Shown here piece after piece: positions 49,003 to 60,498 of a stretch of 64,000 nucleotides of DNA. The stretch is taken from positions 53,781,201-53,845,200 of the forward strand of contig OW388293.1 of the NCBI GenBank assembly GCA_936450465.1, given 5' to 3'. The notes below the pieces were generated by a model. It did not search any database and was not told the origin of the DNA. It saw only the letters and a list, made by a program, of their open reading frames with translations. The DNA is from Gibbula magus. Its lineage: Eukaryota; Mollusca; Gastropoda; Trochida; Trochidae. Position numbers and translations under genes: made by a program. The stretch's first letter is position 1, and every line of letters begins with the position of its first letter.

Positions 49003-50610
49003 TTGGCCAATTTGGTCACGCGAACCTCTTTAACGGCGAATCTGGAGTCCAACTTAAGGAAGGTAGCGGGAATTGGAAATGACCATTCGATAGATCACAT
49101 TGTAATATACATCTCAGCTAAGTTTGGTTCTGAAATATGCATTTTGAAGAAAGTTATTACGCTTGCTGTCAAGTAGTGTGTTTCTCGCACTTAGAATAAT
49201 TTCCATGTTTTTTGGCCAATTTGGTCACGGGAACCTCATTAACGGCGCATCTAGAGTCCAACTTAAGGAAGGTAGCGGGAATTGGATATGACCATTCGAT
49301 ATATCACATTGTAATATACATCTTAGCCAAGTTTGGTTCTGAAATATGCATTTTGAAGAAAATTATCACGCTTGCTGTCAAGTATCGTGTTTCTCGCACT
49401 TAGAATAATTTCCATGTTTTTTGGCCAATTTGGTCACGCGAACCTCTTTAACGGCGAATCTGGAGTCCAACTTAAGGAAGGTAGCGGGAATTCGAAATGA
49501 CCATTCGATAGACCACATTGTAATATACATCTTAGCCAAGTTTGGTTCTGAAATATGCATTTTGAAGAAAGTTATCACGCTTGTTGTCAAGTATCGTGTT
49601 TCTCGCACTTAGAATAATTTCCATGTTTTTTGGCCAATTTGGTCACGCGAACCTCTTTAACGGCGAATCTGGAGTCCAAATTAAGGAAGGTAGCGGGAAT
49701 TGGATATGACCATTCGATAGATCACATTGTAATATACATCTTAGCCAAGTTTGGTTCTGAAATATGCATTTTGAAGAAAGTTATCACGCTTGCTGTCAAA
49801 TATCGTGTTTCTCGCACTTAGAATAATTTCCATGTTTTTTGGCCAATTTGGTCACGCGAACCTCTTTAACGGCGAATCTGGAGTCCAACTTAAGAAAGGT
49901 AGCGGGAATTGGAAATGACCATTCAATAGATCACATTGTAATATACATCTCAGCCAAGTTTGGTTCTGAAATATGAATTTTGAAGGAAGTAATTACGTTT
50001 GCAGTCAAGTAGTGTGTTTCTCGCACTTAGAATAATTTCCATGTTTTTTGGCCAATTTGGTCACGGGAACCTCATTAACGGCGCATCTAGAGTCCAACTT
50101 AAGGAAGGTAGCGGGAATTGGATATGACCATTCGATAGATCACATTGTAATATACATCTTAGCCAAGTTTGGTTCTGAAATATGCATTTTGAAGAAAATT
50201 ATCACGCTTGCGGTCAAGTATCGTGTTGCTCGCACTTAAAATAATTTCCATGTTTTTTGGCCAATTTGGTCACGCGAACCTCTTTAACGGCGAATCTGGA
50301 GTCCAAATTAAGGAAGGTAGCGGGAATTGGATATGACCATTCGATAGATCACATTGTAATATACATCTCAGCCAAGTTTGGTTCTGAAATATGCATTTTG
50401 AAGAAAGTTATTACGCTTGCTGTCAAGTAGTGTGTTTCTCGCACTTAGAATAATTTCCATGTTTTTTTGGCTAATTTGGTCACGCGAACCTCTTTAACGG
50501 CGAATCTGGAGTCCAAATTAAGGAAGGTAGCGGGAATTGGATATGACCATTCGATAGATCACATTGTAATATACATCTTAGCCAAGTTTGGTTCTGAAAT
50601 ATGCATTTTG
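49003..50610 (+). repeat. Segment copy 2
   Basis: It repeats 46703-48310 with C1 at 49212 and 50048. Private here: 'cgcacttaaaat' near 50234. To its left an extra 'caatagatc' monomer (48794) sits between the 'gaccac' monomer 48585 and this segment, which makes the local unit 11 monomers instead of 10. Confidence 0.87.
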
Positions 50611-50884
50611 AAGAAAGTTATTACGCTTGCTGTCAAATATCGTGTTTCTCGCACTTAGAATAATTTCCATGTTTTTTGGCCAATTTGGTCACGCGAACCT
50701 CTTTAACGGCGAATCTGGAGTCCAACTTAAGGAAGGTAGCGGGCATTGGATATGACCATTCGATACATCACATTGTAATATACATCTTAGCCAAGTTTGG
50801 TTCTGAAATATGCATTTTGAAGAAAGTTATCACGCTTGCCGTCAAGTATCGTGTTTCTCGCACTTAGAATAATTTATATTTTTT

Positions 50885-51511
50885 TTGGCCAATTTGGTCA
50901 CGCGAACCTCTTTAACGGCGAATCTGGAGTCCAACTTAAGGAAGGTAGCGGGAATTGGAAATGACCATTCGATAGATCACATTGTAATATACATCTCAGC
51001 CAAGTTTGGTTCTGAAATATGAATTTTGAAGAAAGTTATTACGCATGCTGTCAAGTAGTGTGTTTCTCGCACTTAGAATAATTTCCATGTTTTTTGGCCA
51101 ATTTGGTCACGCGAACCTCTTTAACGGCGAATCTGGAGTCCAACTTAAGGAAGGTAGCGGGAATTCGAAATGACCATTCGATAGACCACAATGTAATATA
51201 CATCTCAGCCAAGTTTGGTTCTGAAATATGCATTTTGAAGAAAGTTATCACGCTTGCTGTCAAGTATCGTGTTTCTCGCACTTAGAATAATTTCCATGTT
51301 TTTTGGCCAATTTGGTCACGCGAACCTCTTTAACGGCGAATCTGGAGTCCAACTTAAGGAAGGTAGCGGGAATTGGAAATGACCATTCGATAGATCACAT
51401 TGTAATATACATCTCAGCTAAGTTTGGTTCTGAAATATGCATTTTGAAGAAAGTTATTACGCTTGCTGTCAAGTAGTGTGTTTCTCGCACTTAGAATAAT
51501 TTATATTTTTT
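50885..51511 (+). repeat. 627-bp trimer, copy 1
   Basis: T8-led monomer 50885 with 'acgcatgctg', 'gaattcg ... gaccac' 51094 and 'cagctaag' 51303. It carries the private 'gaccacaatg' near 51184. Confidence 0.88.
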
Positions 51512-52138
51512 TTGGCCAATTTGGTCACGCGAACCTCTTTAACGGCGAATCTGGAGTCCAACTTAAGGAAGGTAGCGGGAATTGGAAATGACCATTCGAT
51601 AGATCACATTGTAATATACATCTCAGCCAAGTTTGGTTCTGAAATATGAATTTTGAAGAAAGTTATTACGCATGCTGTCAAGTAGTGTGTTTCTCGCACT
51701 TAGAATAATTTCCATGTTTTTTGGCCAATTTGGTCACGCGAACCTCTTTAACGGCGAATCTGGAGTCCAACTTAAGGAAGGTAGCGGGAATTCGAAATGA
51801 CCATTCGATAGACCACATTGTAATATACATCTCAGCCAAGTTTGGTTCTGAAATATGCATTTTGAAGAAAGTTATCACGCTTGCTGTCAAGTATCGTGTT
51901 TCTCGCACTTAGAATAATTTCCATGTTTTTTGGCCAATTTGGTCACGCGAACCTCTTTAACGGCGAATCTGGAGTCCAACTTAAGGAAGGTAGCGGGAAT
52001 TGGAAATGACCATTCGATAGATCACATTGTAATATACATCTCAGCTAAGTTTGGTTCTGAAATATGCATTTTGAAGAAAGTTATTACGCTTGCTGTCAAG
52101 TAGTGTGTTTCTCGCACTTAGAATAATTTCCATGTTTT
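51512..52138 (+). repeat. 627-bp trimer, copy 2
   Basis: It repeats 50885-51511 in order; the only difference I noticed is 'gaccacattg' in place of 'gaccacaatg'. A trimer step is again the unit of local expansion. Confidence 0.88.
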
Positions 52139-54019
52139 TTGGCCAATTTGGTCACGGGAACCTCATTAACGGCGCATCTAGAGTCCAACTTAAGGAAGGT
52201 AGCGGGAATTGGATATGACCATTCGATATATCACATTGTAATATACATCTTAGCCAAGTTTGGTTCTGAAATATGCATTTTGAAGAAAATTATCACGCTT
52301 GCTGTCAAGTATCGTGTTTCTCGCACTTAGAATAATTTCCATGTTTTTTGGCCAATTTGGTCACGCGAACCTCTTTAACGGCGAATCTGGAGTCCAAATT
52401 AAGGAAGGTAGCGGGAATTGGATATGACCATTCGATAGATCACATTGTAATATACATCTTAGCCAAGTTTGGTTCTGAAATATGCATTTTGAAGAAAGTT
52501 ATCACGCTTGCTGTCAAATATCGTGTTTCTCGCACTTAGAATAATGTCCATGTTTTTTGGCCAATTTGGTCACGCGAACCTCTTTAACGGCGAATCTGGA
52601 GTCCAACTTAAGAAAGGTAGCGGGAATTGGAAATGACCATTCAATAGATCACATTGTAATATACATCTCAGCCAAGTTTGGTTCTGAAATATGAATTTTG
52701 AAGAAAGTTATTACGCTTGCTGTCAAGTAGTGTGTTTCTCGCACTTAGAATAATTTCCATAGTTTTTGGCCAATTTGGTCACGCGAACCTCTTTAACGGC
52801 GAATCTGGAGTCCAACTTAAGGAAGGTAGCGGGAATTGGAAATGACCATTCGATAGATCACATTGTAATATACATCTCAGTCAAGTTTGGTTCTGAAATA
52901 TGCATTTTGAAGAAAGTTATCACGCTTGCTGTCAAGTATCGTGTTTCTCGCACTTAGAATAATTTATATTTTTTTTGGCCAATTTGGTCACGCGAACCTC
53001 TTTAACGGCGAATCTGGAGTCCAAATTAAGGAAGGTAGCGGGAATTGGAAATGACCATTCGATAGATCACATTGTAATATACATCTCAGCCAAGTTTGGT
53101 TCTGAAATATGAATTTTGAAGAAAGTTATTACGCATGCTGTCAAGTAGTGTGTTTCTCGCACTTAGAATAATTTCCATGTTTTTTGGCCAATTTGGTCAC
53201 GGGAACCTCATTAACGGCGCATCTAGAGTCCAACTTAAGGAAGGTAGCGGGAATTGGATATGACCATTCGATATATCACATTGTAATAAACATCTTAGCC
53301 AAGTTTGGTTCTGAAATATGCATTTTGAAGAAAATTATCACGCTTGCTGTCAAGTATCGTGTTTCTCGCACTTAGAATAATTTCCATGTTTTTTGGCCAA
53401 TTTGGTCACGCGAACCTCTTTAACGGCGAATCTGGAGTCCAACTTAAGGAAGGTAGCGGGAATTCGAAATGACCATTCGATAGACCACATTGTAGTATAC
53501 ATCTTAGCCAAGTTTGGTTCTGAAATATGCATTTTGAAGAAAGTTATCACGCTTGTTGTCAAGTATCGTGTTTCTCGCACTTAGAATAATTTATATTTTT
53601 TTTGGCCAATTTGGTCACGCGAACCTCTTTAACGGCGAATCTGGAGTCCAACTTAAGGAAGGTAGCGGGAATTGGAAATGACCATTCGATAGATCACATT
53701 GTAATATACATCTCAGCCAAGTTTGGTTCTGAAATATGAATTTTGAAGAAAGTTATTACGCATGCTGTCAAGTAGTGTGTTTCTCGCACTTAGAATAATT
53801 TCCATGTTTTTTGGCCAATTTGGTCACGCGAACCTCTTTAACGGCGAATCTGGAGTCCAACTTAAGGAAGGTAGCGGGAATTCTAAATGACCATTCGATA
53901 GACCACATTGTAATATACATCTCAGCCAAGTTTGGTTCTGAAATATGAATTTTGAAGGAAGTTATTACGCTTGCTGTCAAGTAGTGTGTTTCTCGCACTT
54001 AGAATAATTTACATGTTTT

Positions 54020-54856
54020 TTGGCCACTTCGGTCACGCGAACCTCTTTAACGGCGAATCTGGAGTCCAACTTAAGGAAGGTAGCGTTCATTGGATATGAC
54101 CATTCGATAGATCACATTGTAATATACATCTCAGCCAAGTTTGGTTCTGAAATATGCATTTTGAAGAAAGTTATCACGCTTGCTGTCAAGTATCGTTTTT
54201 CTCGCACTTAGAATAATTTATATTTTTTTGGGCCAATTTGGTCACGCGAACCTCTTTAACGGCGAATCTGGAGTCCAAATTAAGGAAGGTAGCGGGAATT
54301 GGAAATGACCATTCGATAGATCACATTGTAATATACATCTCAGCCAAGTTTGGTTCTGAAATATGCATTTTGAAGAAAGTTATCACGCTTGCTGTCAAGT
54401 ATCGTTTTTCTCGCACTTAGAATAATTTCCATATTTTTTGGCCAATTTGGTCACGCGAACCTCTTTAACGGCGAATCTGGAGTCCAACTTAAGGAAGGTA
54501 GCGGGAATTGGAAATGACCATTCGATAGATCACATTGTAATATACATCTCAGCCAAGTTTGGTTCTGAAATATACATTTTGAAGAAAGTTATCACGCTTG
54601 CTGTCAAGTATCGTGTTTCTCGCACTTAGAATAATTTCCATATTTTTTGGCCAATTTGGTCACGCGAACCTCTTTAACGGCGAATCTGGAGTCCAACTTA
54701 AGGAAGGTAGCGGGAATTGGAAATGACCATTCGATAGATCACATTGTAATATACATCTCAGCCAAGTTTGGTTCTGAAATATGCATTTTGAAGAAAGTTA
54801 TCACGCTTGCTGTCAAGTATCGTGTTTCTCGCACTTAGAATAATTTCCATGTTTTT
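54020..54856 (+). repeat. D-led four-monomer segment, copy 1
   Basis: D 54020, a T-rich-led monomer 54229, 'atatacat' 54438 and 54647. The first two share the rare 3' end 'tatcgtttttctcg'. The order recurs at 57784. The tract before 54238 reads 7 T and 3 G ('tttttttggg'). Confidence 0.82.
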
Positions 54857-55483
54857 TTGGCTAATTTGGTCACGCGAACCTCTTTAACGGCGAATCTGGA
54901 GTCCAAATTAAGGAAGGTAGCGGGAATTGGAAATGACCATTCGATAGATCACATTGTAATATACATCTCAGCCAAGTTTGGTTCTGAAATATGAATTTTG
55001 AAGGAAGTAATTACGTTTGCAGTCAAGTAGTGTGTTTCTCGCACTTAGAATAATTTCCATGTTTTTTGGCCAATTTGGTCACGGGAACCTCATTAACGGC
55101 GCATCTAGAGTCCAACTTAAGGAAGGTAGCGGGAATTGGATATGACCATTCGATATATCACATTGTAATATACATCTTAGCCAAGTTTGGTTCTGAAATA
55201 TGCATTTTGAAGAAAATTATCACGCTTGCTGTCAAGTATCGTGTTTCTCGCACTTAGAATAATTTCCATGTTTTTTGGCCAATTTGGTCACGCGAACCTC
55301 TTTAACGGCGAATCTGGAGTCCAACTTAAGGAAGGTAGCGGGAATTCGAAATGACCATTCGATAGACCACATTGTAATATACATCTTAGCCAAGTTTGGT
55401 TCTGAAATATGCATTTTGAAGAAAGTTATCACGCTTGTTGTCAAGTATCGTGTTTCTCGCACTTAGAATAATTTCCATGTTTT

Positions 55484-56320
55484 TTGGCCAATTTGGTCAC
55501 GCGAACCTCTTTAACGGCGAATCTGGAGTCCAACTTAAGGAGGGTAGCGGGAATTGGAAATGACCATTCGATAGATCACATTGTAATATACATCTCATCC
55601 AAGTTTGGTTCTGAAATATGCATTTTGAAGAAAGTTATTACGCTTGCTGTCAAGTAGTGTGTTTCTCGCACTTAGAATAATTTCCATGTTTTTTTGGCTA
55701 ATTTGGTCACGCGAACCTCTTTAACGGCGAATCTGGAGTCCAAATTAAGGAAGGTAGCGGGAATTGGATATGACCATTCGATAGATCACATTGTAATATA
55801 CATCTTAGCCAAGTTTGGTTCTGAGATATGCATTTTGAAGAAAGTTATCACGCTTGCTGTCAAATATCGTGTTTCTCGCACTTAGAATAATTTCCATGTT
55901 TTTTGGCCAATTTGGTCACGCGAACCTCTTTAACGGCGAATCTGGAGTCCAACTTAAGGAAGGTAGCGGGAATTGGAAATGACCATTCAATAGATCACAT
56001 TGTAATATACATCTCAGCCAAGTTTGGTTCTGAAATATGAATTTTGAAGAAAGTTATCACGCTTGTTGTCAAGTATCGTGTTTCTCGCACTTAGAATAAT
56101 TTCCATAGTTTTTGGCCAATTTGGTCACGCGAACCTCTTTAACGGCGAATCTGGAGTCCAACTTAAGGAAGGTAGCGGGAATTGGAAATGACCATTCGAT
56201 AGATCACATTGTAATATACATCTCAGCCAAGTTTGGTTCTGAAATATGCATTTTGAAGAAAGTTATCACGCTTGCTGTCAAGTATCGTGTTTCTCGCACT
56301 TAGAATAATTTATATTTTTT
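55484..56320 (+). repeat. Four-monomer segment, copy 1 (offset 4178)
   Basis: 'aaggagggtagc' 55484, 7-T 55694, 'caatagatc' 55903 and 'ccatagttt'-led 56112. The same order occurs at 59662-60498. Private here: 'ctcatccaag' near 55595 and 'ctgagatatg' near 55822. Confidence 0.82.
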
Positions 56321-57783
56321 TTGGCCAATTTGGTCACGCGAACCTCTTTAACGGCGAATCTGGAGTCCAAATTAAGGAAGGTAGCGGGAATTGGAAATGA
56401 CCATTCGATAGATCACATTGTAATATACATCTCAGCCAAGTTTGGTTCTGAAATATGAATTTTGAAGAAAGTTATTACGCATGCTGTCAAGTAGTGTGTT
56501 TCTCGCACTTAGAATAATTTCCATATTTTTTGGCCAATTTGGTCACGCGAACCTCTTTAACGGCGAATCTGGAGTCCAACTTAAGGAAGGTAGCGGGAAT
56601 TGGAAATGACCATTCGATAGATCACATTGTAATATACATCTCAGCCAAGTTTGGTTCTGAAATATACATTTTGAAGAAAGTTATCACGCTTGCTGTCAAG
56701 TATCGTGTTTCTCGCACTTAGAATAATTTATATTTTTTTTGGCCAATTTGGTCACGCGAACCTCTTTAACGGCGAATCTGGAGTCCAACTTAAGGAAGGT
56801 AGCGGGAATTGGAAATGACCATTCGATAGATCACATTGTAATATACATCTCAGCCAAGTTTGGTTCTGAAATATGAATTTTGAAGAAAGTTATTACGCAT
56901 GCTGTCAAGTAGTGTGTTTCTCGCACTTAGAATAATTTCCATGTTTTTTGGCCAATTTGGTCACGCGAACCTCTTTAACGGCGAATCTGGAGTCCAACTT
57001 AAGGAAGGTAGCGGGAATTCGAAATGACCATTCGATAGACCACATTGTAATATACATCTCAGCCAAGTTTGGTTCTGAAATATGAATTTTGAAGGAAGTT
57101 ATTACGCTTGCTGTCAAGTAGTGTGTTTCTCGCACTTAGAATAATTTACATGTTTTTTGGCCACTTCGGTCACGCGAACCTCTTTAACGGCGAATCTGGA
57201 GTCCAACTTAAGGAAGGTAGCGTTCATTGGATATGACCATTCGATAGATCACATTGTAATATACATCTTAGCCAAGTTTGGTTCTGAAATATGCATTTTA
57301 AAGAAAGTTATCACGCTTACTGTCAAGTATCGTGTTTCTCGCACTAAGAATAATTTCCATATTTTTTGGCCAATTTGGTCACGCGAACCTCTTTAACGGC
57401 GAATCTGGAGTCCAACTTAAGGAAGGTAGCGGGAATTGGAAATGACCATTCGATAGATCACATTGTAATATACATCTCAGCCAAGTTTGGTTCTGAAATA
57501 TGCATTTTGAAGAAAGTTATCACGCTTGCTGTCAAGTATCGTGTTTCTCGCACTTAGAATAATTTATATTTTTTTTGGCCAATTTGGTCACGCGAACCTC
57601 TTTAACGGCGAATCTGGAGTCCAACTTAAGGAAGGTAGCGGGAATTGGAAATGACCATTCGATAGATCACATTGTAATATACATCTCAGCCAAGTTTGGT
57701 TCTGAAATATGAATTTTGAAGGAAGTTATTACGCTTGCTGTCAAGTAGTGTGTTTCTCGCACTTAGAATAATTTACATGTTTT

Positions 57784-58616
57784 TTGGCCACTTCGGTCAC
57801 GCGAACCTCTTTAACGGCGAATCTGGAGTCCAACTTAAGGAAGGTAGCGTTCATTGGATATGACCATTCGATATATCACATTGTAATATACATCTCAGCC
57901 AAGTTTGGTTCTGAAATATGCATTTTGAAGAAAGTTATCACGCTTGCTGTCAAGTATCGTTTTTCTCGCACTTAGAATAATTTATATTTTTTTTGGCCAA
58001 TTTGGTCACGGGAACCTCTTTAACGGCGAATCTGGAGTCCAAATTAAGGAAGGTAGCGGGAATTGGAAATGACCATTCGATAGATCACATTGTAATATAC
58101 ATCTCAGCCAAGTTTGGTTCTGAAATATGCATTTTGAAGAAAGTTATCACGCTTGCTGTCAAGTATCGTTTTTCTCGCACTTAGAATAATTTCCATATTT
58201 TTTGGCCAATTTGGTCACGCGAACCTCTTTAACGGCGAATCTGGAGTCCAACTTAAGGAAGGTAGCGGGAATTGGAAATGACCATAAGATAGATCACATT
58301 GTAATATACATCTCAGCCAAGTTTGGTTCTGAAATATACATTTTGAAGAAAGATATCACGCTTGGTGTCAAGTATCGTGTTTCTCGCACTTAGAATAATT
58401 TCCATATTTTTTGGCCAATTTGGTCACGCGAACCTCTTTAACGGCGAATCTGGAGTCCAACTTAAGGAAGGTAGCGGGAATTGGAAATGACCATTCGATA
58501 GATCACATTGTAATATACATCTCAGCCAAGTTTGGTTCTGAAATATGAATTTTGAAGGAAGTAATTACGTTTGCAGTCAAGTGTGTTTCTCGCACTTAGA
58601 ATAATTTCCATGTTTT
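57784..58616 (+). repeat. D-led four-monomer segment, copy 2
   Basis: D 57784 ('cgatatatc' here), 57993 ('cacgggaacctcttt'), 58202 and 58411. The monomer at 58202 has several private changes close together: 'ccataagatag', 'gaaagatatcacg' and 'cttggtgtc'. The last monomer is 3 bp short. Confidence 0.8.
58576..58588 (+). other. Three-base deletion
   Basis: 'gtcaagtgtgtttc' stands where other monomers of this type read 'gtcaagtagtgtgtttc'. This is the only length change larger than 1 bp that I found. It can be explained by slippage in the local 'tagtgtgt' repeat. Confidence 0.88.
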
Positions 58617-59452
58617 TTGGCCAATTTGGTCACGGGAACCTCATTAACGGCGCATCTAGAGTCCAACTTAAGGAAGGTAGCGGGAATTGGATATGACCAT
58701 TCGATATATCACATTGTAATATACATCTTAGCCAAGTTTGGTTCTGAAATATGCATTTTGAAGAAAATTATCACGCTTGCTGTCAAGTATCGTGTTTCTC
58801 GCACTTAGAATAATTTCGATGTTTTTTGGCCAATTTGGTCACGCGAACCTCTTTAACGGCGAATCTGGAGTCCAACTTAAGGAAGGTAGCGGGAATTCGA
58901 AATGACCATTCGATAGACCACATTGTAATATACATCTTAGCCAAGTTTGGTTCTGAAATATGCATTTTGAAGAAAGTTATCACGCTTGTTGTCAAGTATC
59001 GTGTTTCTCGCACTTAAAATAATTTCCATGTTTTTTGGCCAATTTGGTCACGCGAACCTCTTTAACGGCGAATCTGGAGTCCAACTTAAGGAAGGTAGCG
59101 GGAATTGGAAATGACCATTCAATAGATCACATTGTAATATACATCTCAGCCAAGTTTGGTTCTGAAATATGAATTTTGAAGAAAGTTATTACGCTTGCTG
59201 TCAAGTAGTGTGTTTCTCGCACTTAGAATAATTTCCATAGTTTTTGGCCAATTTGGTCACGCGAACCTCTTTAACGGCGAATCTGGAGTCCAACTTAAGG
59301 AAGGTAGCGGGAATTGGAAATGACCATTCGATAGATCACATTGTAATATACATCTCAGCCAAGTTTGGTTCTGAAATATGCATTTTGAAGAAAGTTATCA
59401 CGCTTGCTGTCAAGTATCGTGTTTCTCGCACTTAGAATAATTTATATTTTTT

Positions 59453-59661
59453 TTGGCCAATTTGGTCACGCGAACCTCTTTAACGGCGAATCTGGAGTCC
59501 AACTTAAGGAAGGTAGCGGGAATTCGAAATGACCATTCGATAGACCACATTGTAATATACATCTTAGCCAAGTTTGGTTCTGAAATATGCATTTTGAAGA
59601 AAGTTATCACGCTTGTTGTCAAGTATCGTGTTTCTCGCACTTAGAATAATTTCCATGTTTT
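59453..59661 (+). repeat. Chimeric monomer T8/B2, insertion junction
   Basis: The T8 tract leads in, as expected after a 'ccatag'-led monomer (compare 56112 then 56321). The body, however, is B2-like: 'gaattcg', 'gaccac' and 'cttgttgtc', as in 58826 and 55275. It is followed by the 'aaggaggg' monomer that normally follows B2. Three monomers (58826, 59035, 59244) are inserted relative to 55066-55693. Confidence 0.78.
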
Positions 59662-60498
59662 TTGGCCAATTTGGTCACGCGAACCTCTTTAACGGCGAAT
59701 CTGGAGTCCAACTTAAGGAGGGTAGCGGGAATTGGAAATGACCATTCGATAGATCACATTGTAATATACATCTCAGCCAAGTTTGGTTCTGAAATATGCA
59801 TTTTGAAGAAAGTTATTACGCTTGCTGTCAAGTAGTGTGTTTCTCGCACTTAGAATAATTTCCATGTTTTTTTGGCTAATTTGGTCACGCGAACCTCTTT
59901 AACGGCGAATCTGGAGTCCAAATTAAGGAAGGTAGCGGGAATTGGATATGACCATTCGATAGATCACATTGTAATATACATCTTAGCCAAGTTTGGTTCT
60001 GAAATATGCATTTTGAAGAAAGTTATCACGCTTGCTGTCAAATATCGTGTTTCTCGCACTTAGAATAATGTCCATGTTTTTTGGCCAATTTGGTCACGCG
60101 AACCTCTTTAACGGCGAATCTGGAGTCCAACTTAAGGAAGGTAGCGGGAATTGGAAATGACCATTCAATAGATCACATTGTAATATACATCTCAGCCAAG
60201 TTTGGTTCTGAAATATGAATTTTGAAGAAAGTTATTACGCTTGCTGTCAAGTAGTGTGTTTCTCGCACTTAGAATAATTTCCATAGTTTTTGGCCAATTT
60301 GGTCACGCGAACCTCTTTAACGGCGAATCTGGAGTCCAACTTAAGGAAGGTAGCGGGAATTGGAAATGACCATTCGATAGATCACATTGTAATATACATC
60401 TCAGCCAAGTTTGGTTCTGAAATATGAATTTTGAAGAAAGTTATTACGCATGCTGTCAAGTAGTGTGTTTCTCGCACTTAGAATAATTTCCATATTTT
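59662..60498 (+). repeat. Four-monomer segment, copy 2
   Basis: It matches 55484-56320 in order: 'aaggaggg' 59662, 7-T 59872, 'caatagatc' 60081 and 'ccatag'-led 60290. The 3' end of the last monomer differs ('acgcatgctg', 'tagtgtg'). Confidence 0.82.

Larger units (their letters stand above)
27245..53601 (+). repeat. Domain C: array marked by the C1 monomer and 7-T 'ggctaa' monomers
   Basis: The domain opens with a 7-T monomer carrying 'cacccgaacc' and then the first C1 monomer at 27454. 7-T 'ggctaatttgg' monomers are frequent, driving the phase drift from +5 to about +29. Another frequent variant has 'gaaggaagtaattacg' and 'tttgcag'. The domain is a mosaic of segmental copies (listed separately) that differ by whole monomers rather than by a single regular HOR length. 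The right boundary is gradual; I place it where T8 monomers become dominant. Confidence 0.78.
27454..58825 (+). repeat. C1 monomer family, 22 dispersed copies
   Basis: C1 has four substitutions within 25 bp of the common sequence (gcgaacc to gggaacc, cctcttt to cctcatt, gcgaatc to gcgcatc, ctggag to ctagag), which creates TCTAGA. Starts: 27454, 29337, 31011, 31847, 33101, 34567, 36241, 37077, 38124, 39588, 40006, 41262, 43145, 45238, 46912, 47748, 49212, 50048, 52139, 53184, 55066 and 58617. The 3' half is B1-like ('gaaaattatcacgcttg'). One subtype ends 'tatcgtgttgctcg'; another has 'cgatatatc' and 'tgctgtcaag'. The first C1 is followed by B2, as B1 is, so C1 looks like a B1 with a replaced 5' half. 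Confidence 0.88.
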
